A stretch of DNA of 64,000 nt from Sepiola atlantica (Eukaryota > Mollusca > Cephalopoda > Sepiida > Sepiolidae), in the NCBI GenBank assembly GCA_963556195.1, contig OY744525.1:27984769-28048768 (forward strand), in the 5' to 3' direction. The notes beneath the pieces were generated by a model. It was not told the DNA's origin, did not search any database, and saw only the letters and a program-made list of their open reading frames with translations. Positions 23,626 through 35,500 of the stretch are shown here, piece by piece. The translations under genes and the position numbers were made by a program. The first letter of the stretch is position 1, and each line of letters begins with the position of its first letter.

Positions 23626-24059
23626 AATAGTAAAAATAAAAATATAAAAATATACAAAAATATATAATAATAATCTCCTCTATAATGGGCAGTTGTCTGT
23701 ATGTCTGTCTGTCTGTTTGTCTGTTTGTATGTCCAGCTACTCCTCAAAAACTACTCGGCAAACTGTCAACAAGTTGACATCTTTAGGACCGGACAACACC
23801 TGGGATCATAATATCTCAAAATTACCAAAAAAAATTTTTCTCCTGAGGATCAACGGGGCCAGTTTTCGGCAGCGGGTATGGTTTTTTCACGCTTTTTCAA
23901 TGTTATTTACTACTAATTTGGAAATCAGCCAATGTAATTATGTAATAATAATTTTTTTCAACTAACTTATTCTTGTGCACGTGACGTCACAGTAATAGGT
24001 ATATGACGTAATCGTTATAGGTTTTGAATTTTTTTTTTCTCTTCAAAATTTATTTTACT

Positions 24060-24960
24060 TCAACATTTTTTTATACATAACATATAAAAGTGTATTCTTA
24101 TGTTAAATTCACAGAGTAAGATGATGAGAGTATTCCCGAATCTATAAACCCACCCCTTAGGGGTCAATGGGGAATATTTAATCAGGGGGGGGGGAGTTTC
24201 AGTTATTTTTCATTATATTTTATAGTAATTTGAAATTGCGTAGTCATATTGTAATTTAATTACGTAATACCTCAAGTTCATAAAACAATTCATCATTTCT
24301 AATGAAATTTACTTATTAGAGGATAGCTAAGGTAGAAAGATAACTCACGTTTAAAAACACAGTTTAGGTTTTTAAAACAAGGTTAGAGAATATACATTAC
24401 ATATAGGGTGGGCAAAAATAAGGGTCCTATTTTTTAAAATTCATAACTTTTTTATTTATTGATTTTTTTTATTTTTAGAATAAGTAAAGGACCCCTTCCG
24501 AAGCAAGCATGAGCCGTATTAGCCCTAAGGAACGTACCCTCATTTAGAAAACATTATTTTTGCTTAAAAAACTCAAAACAGTGTAAAAAACAATACTTTA
24601 GTTTTTGTAAGTTTTAAGAAGTGTTTTTCGGCTAAAATTTGTTTTGTTTATTTCAAAAAATCTCGGAAGGGTCAGTCTACACACACATAAAGTTTGGTGA
24701 GTTTAACTTTTATTTTGTGGAAGTTATTCAAATTCAAGTTATTCAAATTTAAAGATAGGACCCTTATTTTGGCCCACTCTGTATAAAAGTGTATTCTTAT
24801 GTAAAATTCACAGAGTAAGATGATGAGAGTATTCCCGAATCTATAAACCCAACCCTTAGGGGTCCATGGGGCATATTTCATCCGGGGGGGGGGGGCTTTT
24901 CAGTTATTTTTCATTATATTTTCAAAGTACTCGGCGTTGTCCGGGAGAAAAGTGCTCAAT
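24060..24960. repeat. ~322-bp repeat unit (single copy, interrupted)
   Basis: Contains CATATAAAAGTGTATTCTTA, AGATGATGAGAGTATTCCCG, TTAGGGGTC(A/C)ATGGGG, a G-run and AATTACGTAATACCTCAAGT. The same unit is single in Helitron 4 (50.83-51.00 kb, partial) and tandem in Helitron 5. The MITE splits this copy. Confidence 0.8.
24404..24781. mobile_element. mariner-type MITE nested in Helitron unit 1
   Basis: 378 bp with ~28-bp terminal inverted repeats: left TAGGGTGGGCAAAAATAAGG, right (reverse complement) CAGAGTGGGCCAAAATAAGG. It is flanked by TA (24402-24403 and 24782-24783). Satellite copies at about 50840, 55742, 56055 and 56375 keep the uninterrupted ACATATAAAAGTG, which is the empty site. No transposase frame. 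TIR type and TA duplication place it with Tc1/mariner elements. Confidence 0.85.
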
Positions 24961-26030
24961 GTCCTACATAGAGCTGCTGCAGTGATAGATTTGTATAGGA
25001 GCCAGCACCGGGGGTGCTTCTACAATATAGGACACGGAGGTTTCTGCAGAATAGGAACCATGGGTGCTTCTACAGTATAGGGACCAGGGGAACAAGTACA
25101 CGTTCACAGTGACCCGTTGGGTCATAACCACTCTATATATGTATAATAAAAAATTTTTTTTTTAACAAGTACACGTTTACAGTGACCCGTTGGGTCATAA
25201 CCACTCAATATATGTATAAAAAAGAAAAGAAGAAGAATATAACAGGTACACGTTTACAGTGAGCCGTTGGATCATAACAACTTTATATATGTATAAAAAA
25301 GAAAAATAAGAAGAATATAACAAGTACACGTTTACAGTGACCCGTTGGTTCATAACCACTCTATATATGTATAAACCGGAAGAAAAGTGCTCAATGTCCC
25401 ACATAAAGCTGCTGCAGTGATAGATTTGTATAGGACCCAGCACCGGGGGTGCTTCTACAATATAAGACCCGGAGTCTTCTGCAGAATAGGAACCATGGGT
25501 GCTTCTACAGTATAGGGACCAGGGGAACAAGTACACGTTTACAGTGACCCGTTGGGTCATAACCACTCTATATATGTACAAAAAGATACAAAAAGAAGAA
25601 TTAACAATTACACGTTTACAGTGACCCGTTGGGTCATAACCACTCTATATATGTATAAAAAAAGAAAACAAGAAGAATTTAACATGTACACGTTTTCAGT
25701 GACCCGTTGGGTCATAATTACTCTATACATGTATAAAAAAGACCCAGAACTAGGGATGCTTCTACAATATAGGACCCGGAGGCTTCAGCAGAATGTGGAC
25801 CATGGGTGCTTCTCCAGTATAGAGACCAGGGGTGCTTCTACAGTATAGGACCCAGAACCGGGGGTGCTTCTACCATATAGAACCCGGAGGCTTCTGCAGA
25901 TTAGGGACAATGGGTTCTTCTACAGTATAGGGACCAGGGGTGCTTCTACAGTATAGGACCCAGCACCGGGGGTGCTTCTACAATATAGGACTTGGAGACT
26001 TCTGCAATATGGTTCTTTGATATGACCGAG
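24960..26030. repeat. Interleaved ~26-bp and ~78-bp satellites
   Basis: The 26-bp unit is GGTGCTTCTACAGTATAGGG followed by ACCAGG (24990-25085, 25430-25525, 25745-26020). The 78-bp unit is ACACGTTTACAGTGACCCGT, TGGGTCATAACCACTCTATA, TATGTATAAAAAAG plus A-rich DNA (25095-25380, 25525-25735). The two blocks alternate, and GGAGAAAAGTGCTCAATGTC precedes two of the 26-bp blocks. The same pair recurs in Helitron 4. Confidence 0.9.
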
Positions 26031-26034
26031 GCAC

Positions 26035-26425
26035 ATCGGAAATTTTTTTTTCTTTCCTTAACTGAAAATATTTCTATGTATGGGGGAGGGTAAAAAAATG
26101 GGGGGGGCAAAAAAATTTTTCTTTTCTTTTTTTTCTTTTTTATCAAAAATACTTAGATGTATGGGGGAGGATGAAAAAAAAAATTGGGGGGGGTCGGGGG
26201 TGTAATTTTTTTTTTTTTTTTCTTTCTTAAACTTAAAAAAAATCTATGTATGGGGCGGGGTAAAAAAATTTTTTGGGGGGAGGATCAAAAATTATTTTTT
26301 TTTTTCTTTTTCATTAAAAATATTTATATGTATGGGGGAGGATGAAAAAAAACTTTTTTCGGGGGATGAGGTTAACTTTTTTTTTTTTCTTTTTTTAACT
26401 AAAAATATTTATATTTATGATAGTG
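26035..26425. repeat. ~110-bp G/T-rich repeat
   Basis: Three to four units of AAAAATATTTATATGTATGG, GGGAGGATGAAAAAAA, a G-run, and T-rich DNA. A shorter array of the same unit is in Helitron 5 (58.15-58.44 kb). Confidence 0.85.
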
Positions 26426-26439
26426 ACAATACATGAATG

Positions 26440-27255
26440 AACACTATTTCATACCGGCGATAGGTATGTATATAGCAAGCGCACTGGGGTGGCGAAAGGT
26501 ACATATTTAGCATTTGCACCAAGGCAGCGATAGGTACATATTTAGCATTTGCACCGGGGAAGCGATAGGTACGTATTCAGCATTGCACCGGGACAGCAAT
26601 AGGTATGTATTTAGCATTCAGGTGTGGCGATAGTTACGTATATAGCATGTTCACATGGGCGGCAATAAGTATGTATATGGCATGTGCACCGGGCCGGTGA
26701 TATTTATGTATTTAGCATGTGCTCCGGGGTGGCGATCAATACGTATATAGCACGAGCACCGGGGCGGCGATAAATCTGTATATAGCACGCGCACTGGGGC
26801 GGCGAAACCTACGTATTTAGCATTCGCATCGGGGCGGTGATTGGTACGTATTTAGCATTTGTACTGGGGCGGCGATAGGTACGTATTTAGAATTCGCACC
26901 AGGGCGGCGATAGGTACGTATTTAGCATTCGCACCAGGGCCACAATAGGTACGTATTTAGCATTCGCACCGGGGCGGCGATAGGTACGTATTTAGCATTC
27001 GCACCAGAGCTGCAATAGGTACGTATTTAGCATTCACACCGGGCCAGCGATAGGTACTTATATAGTATCTGCACCCAGGGCGGCGATAGCTACTTATATA
27101 GTATCTGCACCCAGGCGGCGATAGGTACTTATATAGTATCTGCATTGGGGTTGCAATAGGTATGTATATCGTATGTGCACTGGGGCGGCGATAGATATGT
27201 ATATAGTATGAACACCGGAGCGGGGATAAGTACCTATATACAGAGGTGGTACTTT
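26440..27255. repeat. 35-bp satellite
   Basis: Unit GGCGATAGGTACGTATTTAG followed by CATTCGCACCGGGGC. It sits just 5' of the conserved Helitron tail in every unit, so it is part of the element's core. Here it ends in a truncated tail (GATAAGTACCTATATA) at about 27224-27240. Confidence 0.93.
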
Positions 27256-27354
27256 TCGTTGTCCGAGAGAAAAGTGCTCAATATCCCAGATAGAGCTACT
27301 GTAGTGATAGGTTTGGAAAATATTTTAACGCCATCTTTGTTCCCCTTTGGACTA

Positions 27355-28465
27355 TTTTGTGCTTCTGCAGTATTGGACCATGAGGCTTCTGCGGTATAGC
27401 AACCGAGGAGGGGCGCTTTTGTGGTATAGGACCACAAGGTTTCTGCGGTATAGCAACCAGGGATGCTTCTGCGGTATAGCAACCGGCGGTTGCTTCTGCG
27501 GTACAGCAACCGGGGGGTGCTTCTGTGGTATAGGACCATGAGGTTTCTGCAGTATAGCAACCGGGGTGTGCTTCTACGGTATAGGACCACAAGGCTTCTG
27601 CGGTATAGCAACCGGGGGGTGGGGGCTTCTGCAGTATGGCCCCCGGGGGTGCTTCTGCGGTATATGGGGTGCTTCTATGGTATGGCACCTGAGGGGGGGG
27701 GATGCTGCCGCGGTATAGGAACCTGAGGTTTCTGCGGTATGGCACCCGGGGCATGCTTCTGCGGTATAGCAACCGGAGGTGGGGACTTCTGCAGTATGGC
27801 ACCCGGGGGGTTCTTCTGCGGTAAAGGGGGTGCTTCTATGGTATGGCACCCGGGTGGTGCTTCTGTGGTATAGGAACCTGAGGCTTCTGCGGTATGGCAC
27901 CCGGGGGGTGCTTCTGCGGTATGGCCCCGGGGGGGGGGGGTTCTTCTGCGGTATAGCAACCACGGGCGGGGTGCTTCTGCGGTATATGACCACAAGGCTT
28001 CTGCGGTATAGCAACCGGGGAGGGGTGCTTCTGTGGTATAGGACCACGAGGTTTCTACGGTATAGCAACCGGTGGGGGGTGCTTCTGCAGTATAGGACCA
28101 CAAGGCTTCTGCAGTATAGCAACCGGGGGGTGCTTCTTCGGTATAGCAACGGGGGGGGGGAAGGGGGTGCTTCTTCGGTATAGCAACGGGGGGGAGGGGG
28201 TGCTTCTGTTGTATCGCACTCGGGGGGTGTTTTTGCAGTATAGGAACCTGAGGCCTCTGCGGTATGGCACCAGGGAGGTGCTTCTGCAGTATGGAACCCA
28301 GAAGGTTGCTTCTGCGGTATGGCACCAGGGGGGGTGCTTCTGCGGTATGGCACCCAGGACGTTGCTTCTGCGGTATGGCACCCAAGGGGGGTGCTTCTGC
28401 GGTATAGCAACCAGGGGTGGAGTGCTTCTGTGGTATAGGACCACGAGGCTTCTGCGGTATAGTAT
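27355..28465. repeat. 27-bp satellite
   Basis: About 40 units of GCTTCTGCGGTATAGCAACC plus a variable G-run, often alternating with GCTTCTGTGGTATAGGACCA as a two-unit pattern. Related to the 26-bp unit. Long frames on both strands (up to 369 codons on the minus strand) come only from the repeat. Confidence 0.93.
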
Positions 28466-28715
28466 TCGCACTGGGCCGGTGATAAGTAAGTATTTTGCAT
28501 TCGTACAGGGGCTGCGATAGGTACATATGTAGCATTGCACCGGGGCAGCGATAGGTACGTATGTAGCATGCACACCGGCGCAGTGATAGTTACGTATATA
28601 GCATGCATACCAGGGCGGCAATAGGTACTTATATAATATATGCACTGGGGCGACGATAAGTACGTATATAGTCTGCGCACCACGGTGGCGATACATACGT
28701 ATATAGTATGAATAT
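28466..28715. repeat. 35-bp satellite (block before tail of unit 1)
   Basis: About seven units of the same 35-bp family, leading directly into the conserved tail. Confidence 0.9.
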
Positions 28716-29018
28716 CGGAGCAGAGATAAGTACTTATATAGAAAGCGCAGATAGAGGTGGTACTTTTTATAGAAATATGTCATACTATTGCCCTGGGCAA
28801 CGTAGGAGAAATGGTGGGGAAGAAGCAGCTTTCACAAAAGGCAAAATTAGAAAGTAGCGGTGAAATGGGGCGACCAGGGAAGAGAGAGGTAGTAAGATAA
28901 AGAGACGGCTATAGAGGAGGGGGGAAAATAGAAGTTTGAATATAAAGATGTTACACACGCGATTTCTCTTCAATTATATGTTTTTATGACCCCGAGCAAC
29001 GCCGGGTAGCCCCGCTAG
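28716..29018 (+). mobile_element. Helitron conserved 3' tail, unit 1
   Basis: A ~300-bp non-repetitive tail (CATACTATTGCCCTGGGCAA, GAAAGTAGCGGTGAAATGGG, TATAAAGATGTTACACACGC) followed by a hairpin at 28991-29006 (CCCG-a-GC, loop AAC, GC-CGGG) and CTAG. Copies end at 32430, 50447, 53985 and 60268. Hairpin plus CTRR is the Helitron 3' signature and serves as the replication terminator. Confidence 0.9.
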
Positions 29019-29639
29019 TCTTCTACTATATAAAGGCCAGTTGTCTGTATGTCTGTCTGTCTGTTTGTCTGTCTGTTTGTATGTCCAGATACTCCTCCGA
29101 GAGTACCCAACAAACAGTCACACGGTTGACATCATTATGACCGGCCAGCCCTGGGACGTGTAATATCTCAGAACCGGAAAAAAAACTGACTCTTTAGGGG
29201 TCGACTGAGCACTTTTCTTCAATGGGGGGGGGGTGACTTTTTTCTCGATTTTCAACGTTGTTTAGTACTAATTTGAGAAAAAAACAATGACATCATGTAT
29301 AATTTTAGAAATATGCAAAGTCACGCTTTTAACAGGAAATGACGTCAGAGGAAAAGAGTGTAGGGAAGAAAATCCCTCACACTACAACCCTGCTTTGCCT
29401 ATCACTCCCACCCTTTCTACCTTCCCTTCCTCCCCTACGCCCATTCTGTTGTTATGATACCACCCTCCTAGGCATTACCTCCTCCTTTTTGAGAGTTGTG
29501 GAGATAGTGCGGCGGTGTGACTGCTTCAGGTCAAATTAGGGAGAGGGGGAGTGTCGGCATTCGCCGGTGTGAGCGCCTCAGGCCAAATTTGAAGATGGGG
29601 GATTGTCGGCATAATGCAAAGTCACGATTTTAACAGGAA

Positions 29640-29985
29640 ATGACGTCAGAGGAAATCCCTAACGGCACTTTTTTGAACATGAGTTTATAGTGAAGCAAGG
29701 GTTGCTTAATCCTAACGAAGCATAAGTTTATATTGAAGCAAGTGTTGCTTAATCCCTAACGGCACTTTTTTGAACATGAGTCCATAGTGAAGCAAGGGTT
29801 GCTTAATCCATACCTGCACTTTTTTGAACACGAGTTTATAGTGAAGCAAGAGTTGCTTAATCGCTAACGGCACTTTTTTTGAACACGAGTCCACAGTGAA
29901 GCAAGGGTTGCTTAATCAATAACGGCACTTTTTTGAACACGAGTTTGTAGTGAAGCCAGGGTTGCTTAATCCTAACCGCATTTCT
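29640..29985. repeat. ~55-bp tandem repeat, six copies
   Basis: Unit ACGGCACTTTTTTGAACATG, AGTTTATAGTGAAGCAAGGG, TTGCTTAATCCCTA. One copy has a different start (ACGAAGCATAAG). A single diverged copy lies in Helitron 5 near 54.41 kb. Confidence 0.9.
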
Positions 29986-30069
29986 TCTTTTGACATAATA
30001 CCATCCTCCCAGGTGTTACCTCCTTCTTTTTGAGAGGTGTGAAGTTAGTGTAGTATCAGTAAAATCAAA

Positions 30070-30745
30070 GTAATAAATAATTATGCTCCACCATTGTTTT
30101 CACTAATAATTGTATACATATTAAATAACGTCTCAAGAAGTAAAGTAAGAAGAGAAAAATTATGCTCCGCCATTGTTTTCACTTATATTTGTATACATAT
30201 TAAGTAACGTCTCAATAAGAATAGTAAGAGAAATAATTATGCTCCGCCATTGTTTTCACTAATATCTGTATACATATTAAATAACGTCTCAATAAGTAAA
30301 GTAAGTAGAGAAATAATTATGCTCCACCACTGTTTTCACTAATATTTGTATACATATTAAATAACGTCTCAATAAGTAAAGTAAGAAGAAAAATAATTAT
30401 GCTCCGCCATTGTTTTCACTTATATTTGTATACATGTTAAATAACGTCCTAATAAGTAAAGTAAGAAGAGAAATAATTATGCTCCGCCATTGTTTTCACT
30501 AATATTTGTATACATGTTAAATAACGTCGACAAAAGTAAAGTAAGAAGAGAAATAATTATACTCCACCATTGTTTTCACTAATATTTGTATACATGTTAA
30601 ATAACGTCGACAAAAGTAAAGTAAGAAGAGAAATAATTATGCTCCACCATTGTTTTCACTAATATTTGTATACATATCAAATAAGGTCTCAATAATTAAA
30701 GTAAGAGAAATAATTATGCTCCCCCACTGTTTTCACTAATATTTG
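30070..30745. repeat. 80-bp tandem repeat, about 8.5 copies
   Basis: Unit AATTATGCTCCGCCATTGTT, TTCACTAATATTTGTATACA, TATTAAATAACGTCTCAATA, AGTAAAGTAAGAAGAGAAAT. Spacing is 80 bp in the middle (for example 30401 and 30481). Small internal deletions occur near the ends. Confidence 0.92.
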
Positions 30746-31555
30746 TATTAAAATTTTAGGGGTCAGGCCGAACTTTTTAGGGGTCAGGCCAAATTTTTTT
30801 CTTTTTTTTTGTTTTGAACTCAAAATATTTCTCAGGGTTGGAGGAGAGTTTAAAATTAGTTGGGATGGGGAGCTGGAGAGATTGAGGGGTCGGGGAAAAT
30901 TTTAGGGGTCAGGCTAAACTTTTTAGGGGTCAGGCCAAAATGTTGTTGTTGTTTTTTTGTTTTGAAGTCAAAATATTTCTCAGGGTTGGGGGAGAGTGAA
31001 AAATTAGGGGGCTGGAGAGAATGAGGGGTCGATGAAAATTTTAGGGGTCAGGCCGAACCTTTTAAGGGTCAGGCCAAATTTTTTTGTTTTTTTTTTGTTT
31101 TGAGCTCAAAATATTTCTCAGGGTTGGGGGAGAGTGAAAAATTAGTTGGGATGGGGGGGGGGGTTGTAAAGATTTAGGGGTCGGGGAAAATTTTAGAGGT
31201 CAGGCCGAACTTTTTAGGGGTCAGGCCAAATTAGTTTTTTCTTTTTTTGAACTCAAAATATTTCTCAGGGTTGGTGGAGAGTGAAAAACAAGTTAGGATG
31301 TGGGGTGCTGAAGAGATTGAGGGGTCCGGGAAAATTTTAGGGGTCAGGCCGAACTTTTTAGGGGTCAGGTTAGTTTTAAAAATTTTTTTTTGTTTTGAAC
31401 TCAAAACATTTCTCAGGGTTGGGGGAGAGTAAAACAAAATTGGAGGGTGCGGCTTGAAATATTAGGGGTCGAGGAAAATTGTAGGGGTCGGGCGAAACTT
31501 TTTAGTTGGTCGGGCGAAAGGTTTTTGTTTTTTTAACTTAAAATATTTCGTAGGA
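30746..31555. repeat. ~138-bp repeat, about six copies
   Basis: Unit: TTTTAGGGGTCAGGCCGAAC, TTTTTAGGGGTCAGGCCAAA, a T-run, GAACTCAAAATATTTCTCAG, GGTTGGGGGAGAGTGAAAAA, GGCTGGAGAGATTGAGGGGT, CGGGGAAAA. The family is shared by Helitron units 2, 3, 4 and 5, always directly before the 35-bp satellite. Confidence 0.92.
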
Positions 31556-32118
31556 AAATATATAGTATGCACACCGGGGTTGCGATAGATACGAATATAG
31601 TATGCGCACCGGGGCGGCGATAGGTATATATATAGTATGTGCACCAGGGTTGCAATAGGTACGTGTATAGTAGTGCATAGAGGTGGTAATAGGTACTATA
31701 TAGCATGTGCACAGGGATGGCAGTAAGTATGTATATAGAATGCGCACCAGGGCGGTTATAGGTATATATTTAGCATGCACTCCGGGGCGGCTATCAGTAC
31801 GTATATAGCACGCACACCAGGGCGACGATAGGTACGTATTTAGCACGCGCTTGGAGCAGCGATAGGAACATATTTAGCATTCGCATCAGGCCGGCAATAG
31901 TGACGTATTTAGCATTTGCACCGGGGCGGCGATAGGTACGTATGCAGCATTCGCACTGGGGTGGCGATAGGTACATATGTAGCATGTGCACTGGGGCAGC
32001 GATAGGTACTTATTTAGTATGCATACCGGGGCGGCAATAGGTACTTATATAGTATCTGCCTGGGACGGCGATAGGTACGTATATTGTATGTGCCCCGGGT
32101 GGCGATAGATATGTATAT
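31556..32118. repeat. 35-bp satellite
   Basis: About 16 units of the 35-bp family before the conserved tail of unit 2. Confidence 0.92.
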
Positions 32119-32430
32119 AGTATGAACACCGGGGCGGAGATAAGTACCTATATAGAAGGCGCAGATAGATGTGGTACTTTTTATAGAAATATGTCATACT
32201 ATTGCCCTGCGCAACGTAGGAGAAATAGTGAGGAAGAATCAGCTTTCGCAAAAGGCAAAATTAGAAAGTAGCGGTGAAATGGGGCGACCAGGGAAGAGAA
32301 AGGTAGAAAGACGAAGAGACGGCTACAGAGGAGGGGGAGAAATAGAAGTTTGAATATAAAGATAGTACACACGCGATTTTTCTTCAATTATGTCTTTATG
32401 ACCCCGAGCAACGCCGGGTAGCCCCGCTAG
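32119..32430 (+). mobile_element. Helitron conserved 3' tail, unit 2
   Basis: Same tail as unit 1 with few differences. Hairpin 32403-32418, CTAG 32427-32430, immediately followed by the TC of unit 3. Confidence 0.9.
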
Positions 32431-32560
32431 TCTTCTCCTATATAAAGGGCAGTTGTCTGTATGTATGTCTGTCTGTATGGCCAGCTTCTCCTCAAAAACT
32501 ATGCGGCGACATGTCAAAAAGTTGCCATCTACAGGACCGCCCAAATCCCGGAATCATACA

Positions 32561-35500
32561 GATAAATAGAACCGTCGTGATTAGGGTGCTGACTTATCAA
32601 ATCCCACTTTCCGACCTTGTGTCACATTTTACTTTGTGGGAGGAAGATGAATAGAACCGTCGTGATTAGGGTGCTGACTAATCAAATCGCACTTTCCGAC
32701 CTTGTGTCACATTTTACTTTGTGGGAGGAAGATAAATAGAACCGTCGTGATTAGGGTGCTGACTTATCAAATCGCACTTTCCGACCTTGTGTCACATTTT
32801 ACTTTGTGGGAGGTAGATAAATAGAACCGTCGTGATTAGGGTGCTGACTTATCAAATCCCACTTTCCGACTTTGTGTCACATTTTACTTTGTGGGAGGAA
32901 GATGAATAGAACCGTCGTGATTAGGGTGCTGACTAATCAAATCGCACTTTCCGACCTTGTGTCACATTTTACTTTGTGGGAGGAAGATAAATAGAACCGT
33001 CGTGATTAGGGTGATGACTTATCAAATCGCACTTTCCGACCTTGTGTCACATTTTACTTTGTGGGAGGTAGATAAATAGAACCGTCGTGATTAGGGTGCT
33101 GACTTATCAAATCCCACTTTCCGACTTTGTGTCACATTTTACTTTGTGGGAGGAAGATGAATAGAACCGTCGTGATTAGGGTGCTGACTAATCAAATCGC
33201 ACTTTCCGACCTTGTGTCACATTTTACTTTGTGGGAGGAAGATAAATAGAACCGTCGTGATTAGGGTGCTGACTTATCAAATCGCACTTTCCGACCTTGT
33301 GTCACATTTTACTTTGTGGGAGGTAGATAAATAGAACCGTCGTGATTAGGGTGCTGACTTATCAAATCCCACTTTCCGACTTTGTGTCACATTTTACTTT
33401 GTGGGAGGAAGATGAATAGAACCGTCGTGATTAGGGTGCTGACTAATCAAATCGCACTTTCCGACCTTGTGTCACATTTTACTTTGTGGGAGGAAGATAA
33501 ATAGAACCGTCGTGATTAGGGTGCTGACTTATCAAATCGCACTTTCCGACCTTGTGTGACATTTTACTTTGTGGGAGGAAGATAAATAGAACCGTCGTGA
33601 TTAGGGTGCTGACTTATCAAATCCCACTTTCCGACTTTGTGTCACATTTTACTTTGTGGGAGGAAGATGAATAGAACCGTCGTGATTAGGGTGCTGACTT
33701 ATCAAATCGCACTTTCCGACCTTGTGTCACATTTTACTTTGTGGGAGGTAGATAAATAGAACCGTCGTGATTAGGGTGCTGACTTATCAAATCCCACTTT
33801 CCGACTTTGTGTCACATTTTACTTTGTGGGAGGAAGATGAATAGAACCGTCGTGATTAGGGTGCTGACTTATCAAATCCCACTTTCCGACTTTGTGTCAC
33901 ATTTTACTTTGTGGGAGGAAGATGAATAGAACCGTCGTGATTAGGGTGCTGACTAATCAAATCGCACTTTCCGACCTTGTGTCACATTTTACTTTGTGGG
34001 AGGAAGATAAATAGAACCGTCGTGATTAGGGTGCTGACTTATCAAATCGCACTTTCCGACCTTGTGTCACATTTTACTTTGTGGGAGGTAGATAAATAGA
34101 ACCGTCGTGATTAGGGTGCTGACTTATCAAATCCCACTTTCCGACTTTGTGTCACATTTTACTTTGTGGGAGGAAGATGAATAGAACCGTCGTGATTAGG
34201 GTGCTGACTAATCAAATCGCACTTTCCGACCTTGTGTCACATTTTACTTTGTGGGAGGAAGATAAATAGAACCGTCGTGATTAGGGTGCTGACTTATCAA
34301 ATCGCACTTTCCGACCTTGTGTCACATTTTACTTTGTGGGAGGTAGATAAATAGAACCGTCGTGATTAGGGTGCTGACTTATCAAATCCCACTTTCCGAC
34401 TTTGTGTCACATTTTACTTTGTGGGAGGAAGATGAATAGAACCGTCGTGATTAGGGTGCTGACTAATCAAATCGCACTTTCCGACCTTGTGTCACATTTT
34501 ACTTTGTGGGAGGAAGATAAATAGAACCGTCGTGATTAGGGTGCTGACTTATCAAATCGCACTTTCCGACCTTGTGTCACATTTTACTTTGTGGGAGGTA
34601 GATAAATAGAACCGTCGTGATTAGGGTGCTGACTTATCAAATCCCACTTTCCGACTTTGTGTCACATTTTACTTTGTGGGAGGAAGATGAATAGAACCGT
34701 CGTGATTAGGGTGCTGACTAATCAAATCGCACTTTCCGACCTTGTGTCACATTTTACTTTGTGGGAGGAAGATAAATAGAACCGTCGTGATTAGGGTGCT
34801 GACTTATCAAATCGCACTTTCCGACCTTGTGTCACATTTTACTTTGTGGGAGGTAGATAAATAGAACCGTCGTGATTAGGGTGCTGACTTATCAAATCCC
34901 ACTTTCCGACTTTGTGTCACATTTTACTTTGTGGGAGGAAGATGAATAGAACCGTCGTGATTAGGGTGCTGACTAATCAAATCGCACTTTCCGACCTTGT
35001 GTCACATTTTACTTTGTGGGAGGAAGATAAATAGAACCGTCGTGATTAGGGTGCTGACTTATCAAATCGCACTTTCCGACCTTGTGTGACATTTTACTTT
35101 GTGGGAGGAAGATAAATAGAACCGTCGTGATTAGGGTGCTGACTTATCAAATCCCACTTTCCGACTTTGTGTCACATTTTACTTTGTGGGAGGAAGATGA
35201 ATAGAACCGTCGTGATTAGGGTGCTGACTTATCAAATCGCACTTTCCGACCTTGTGTCACATTTTACTTTGTGGGAGGTAGATAAATAGAACCGCCGTGA
35301 TTAGGGTGCTGACTTATCAAATCGCACTTTCCGACCTTGTGTGACATTTTACTTTGTGGGAGGAAGATAAATAGAACCGTCGTGATTAGGGTGCTGACTT
35401 ATCAAATCCCACTTTCCGACTTTGTGTCACATTTTACTTTGTGGGAGGAAGATGAATAGAACCGTCGTGATTAGGGTGCTGACTTATCAAATCGCACTTT

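Larger units (their letters stand above)
23674..29018 (+). mobile_element. Helitron unit 1
   Basis: Starts TCTCCTCTATAATGGGCAGT and a (TGTC)n-type leader, then a ~200-bp conserved 5' region (CTACTCCTC, GACATCTTTAGGACCGGACA). Cargo in order: ~322-bp unit interrupted by a mariner MITE, mixed 26- and 78-bp satellites, ~110-bp T/G-rich repeats, 35-bp satellite, a truncated tail piece near 27225-27255, 27-bp satellite, more 35-bp satellite, then the conserved tail. The truncated internal tail suggests this unit was formed by recombination between two copies. Confidence 0.85.
29019..32430 (+). mobile_element. Helitron unit 2
   Basis: Begins TCTTCTACTATATAAAGGCC directly after CTAG of unit 1. Cargo: short unique region, 55-bp repeats, 80-bp repeats, ~138-bp repeats, 35-bp satellite, conserved tail. 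Hairpin at 32403-32418, then CTAG. It is the shortest unit (3.4 kb) and the cleanest example of the modular layout. Confidence 0.88.

Noticed and set aside
27234..28783. Long frames of up to 369 codons on the minus strand
   Set aside because: They follow the 27- and 35-bp satellites (repeated Tyr-Thr-Ala-Glu-Ala and Tyr-Leu-Ser-Pro-Pro words) and are matched by frames on the other strand.
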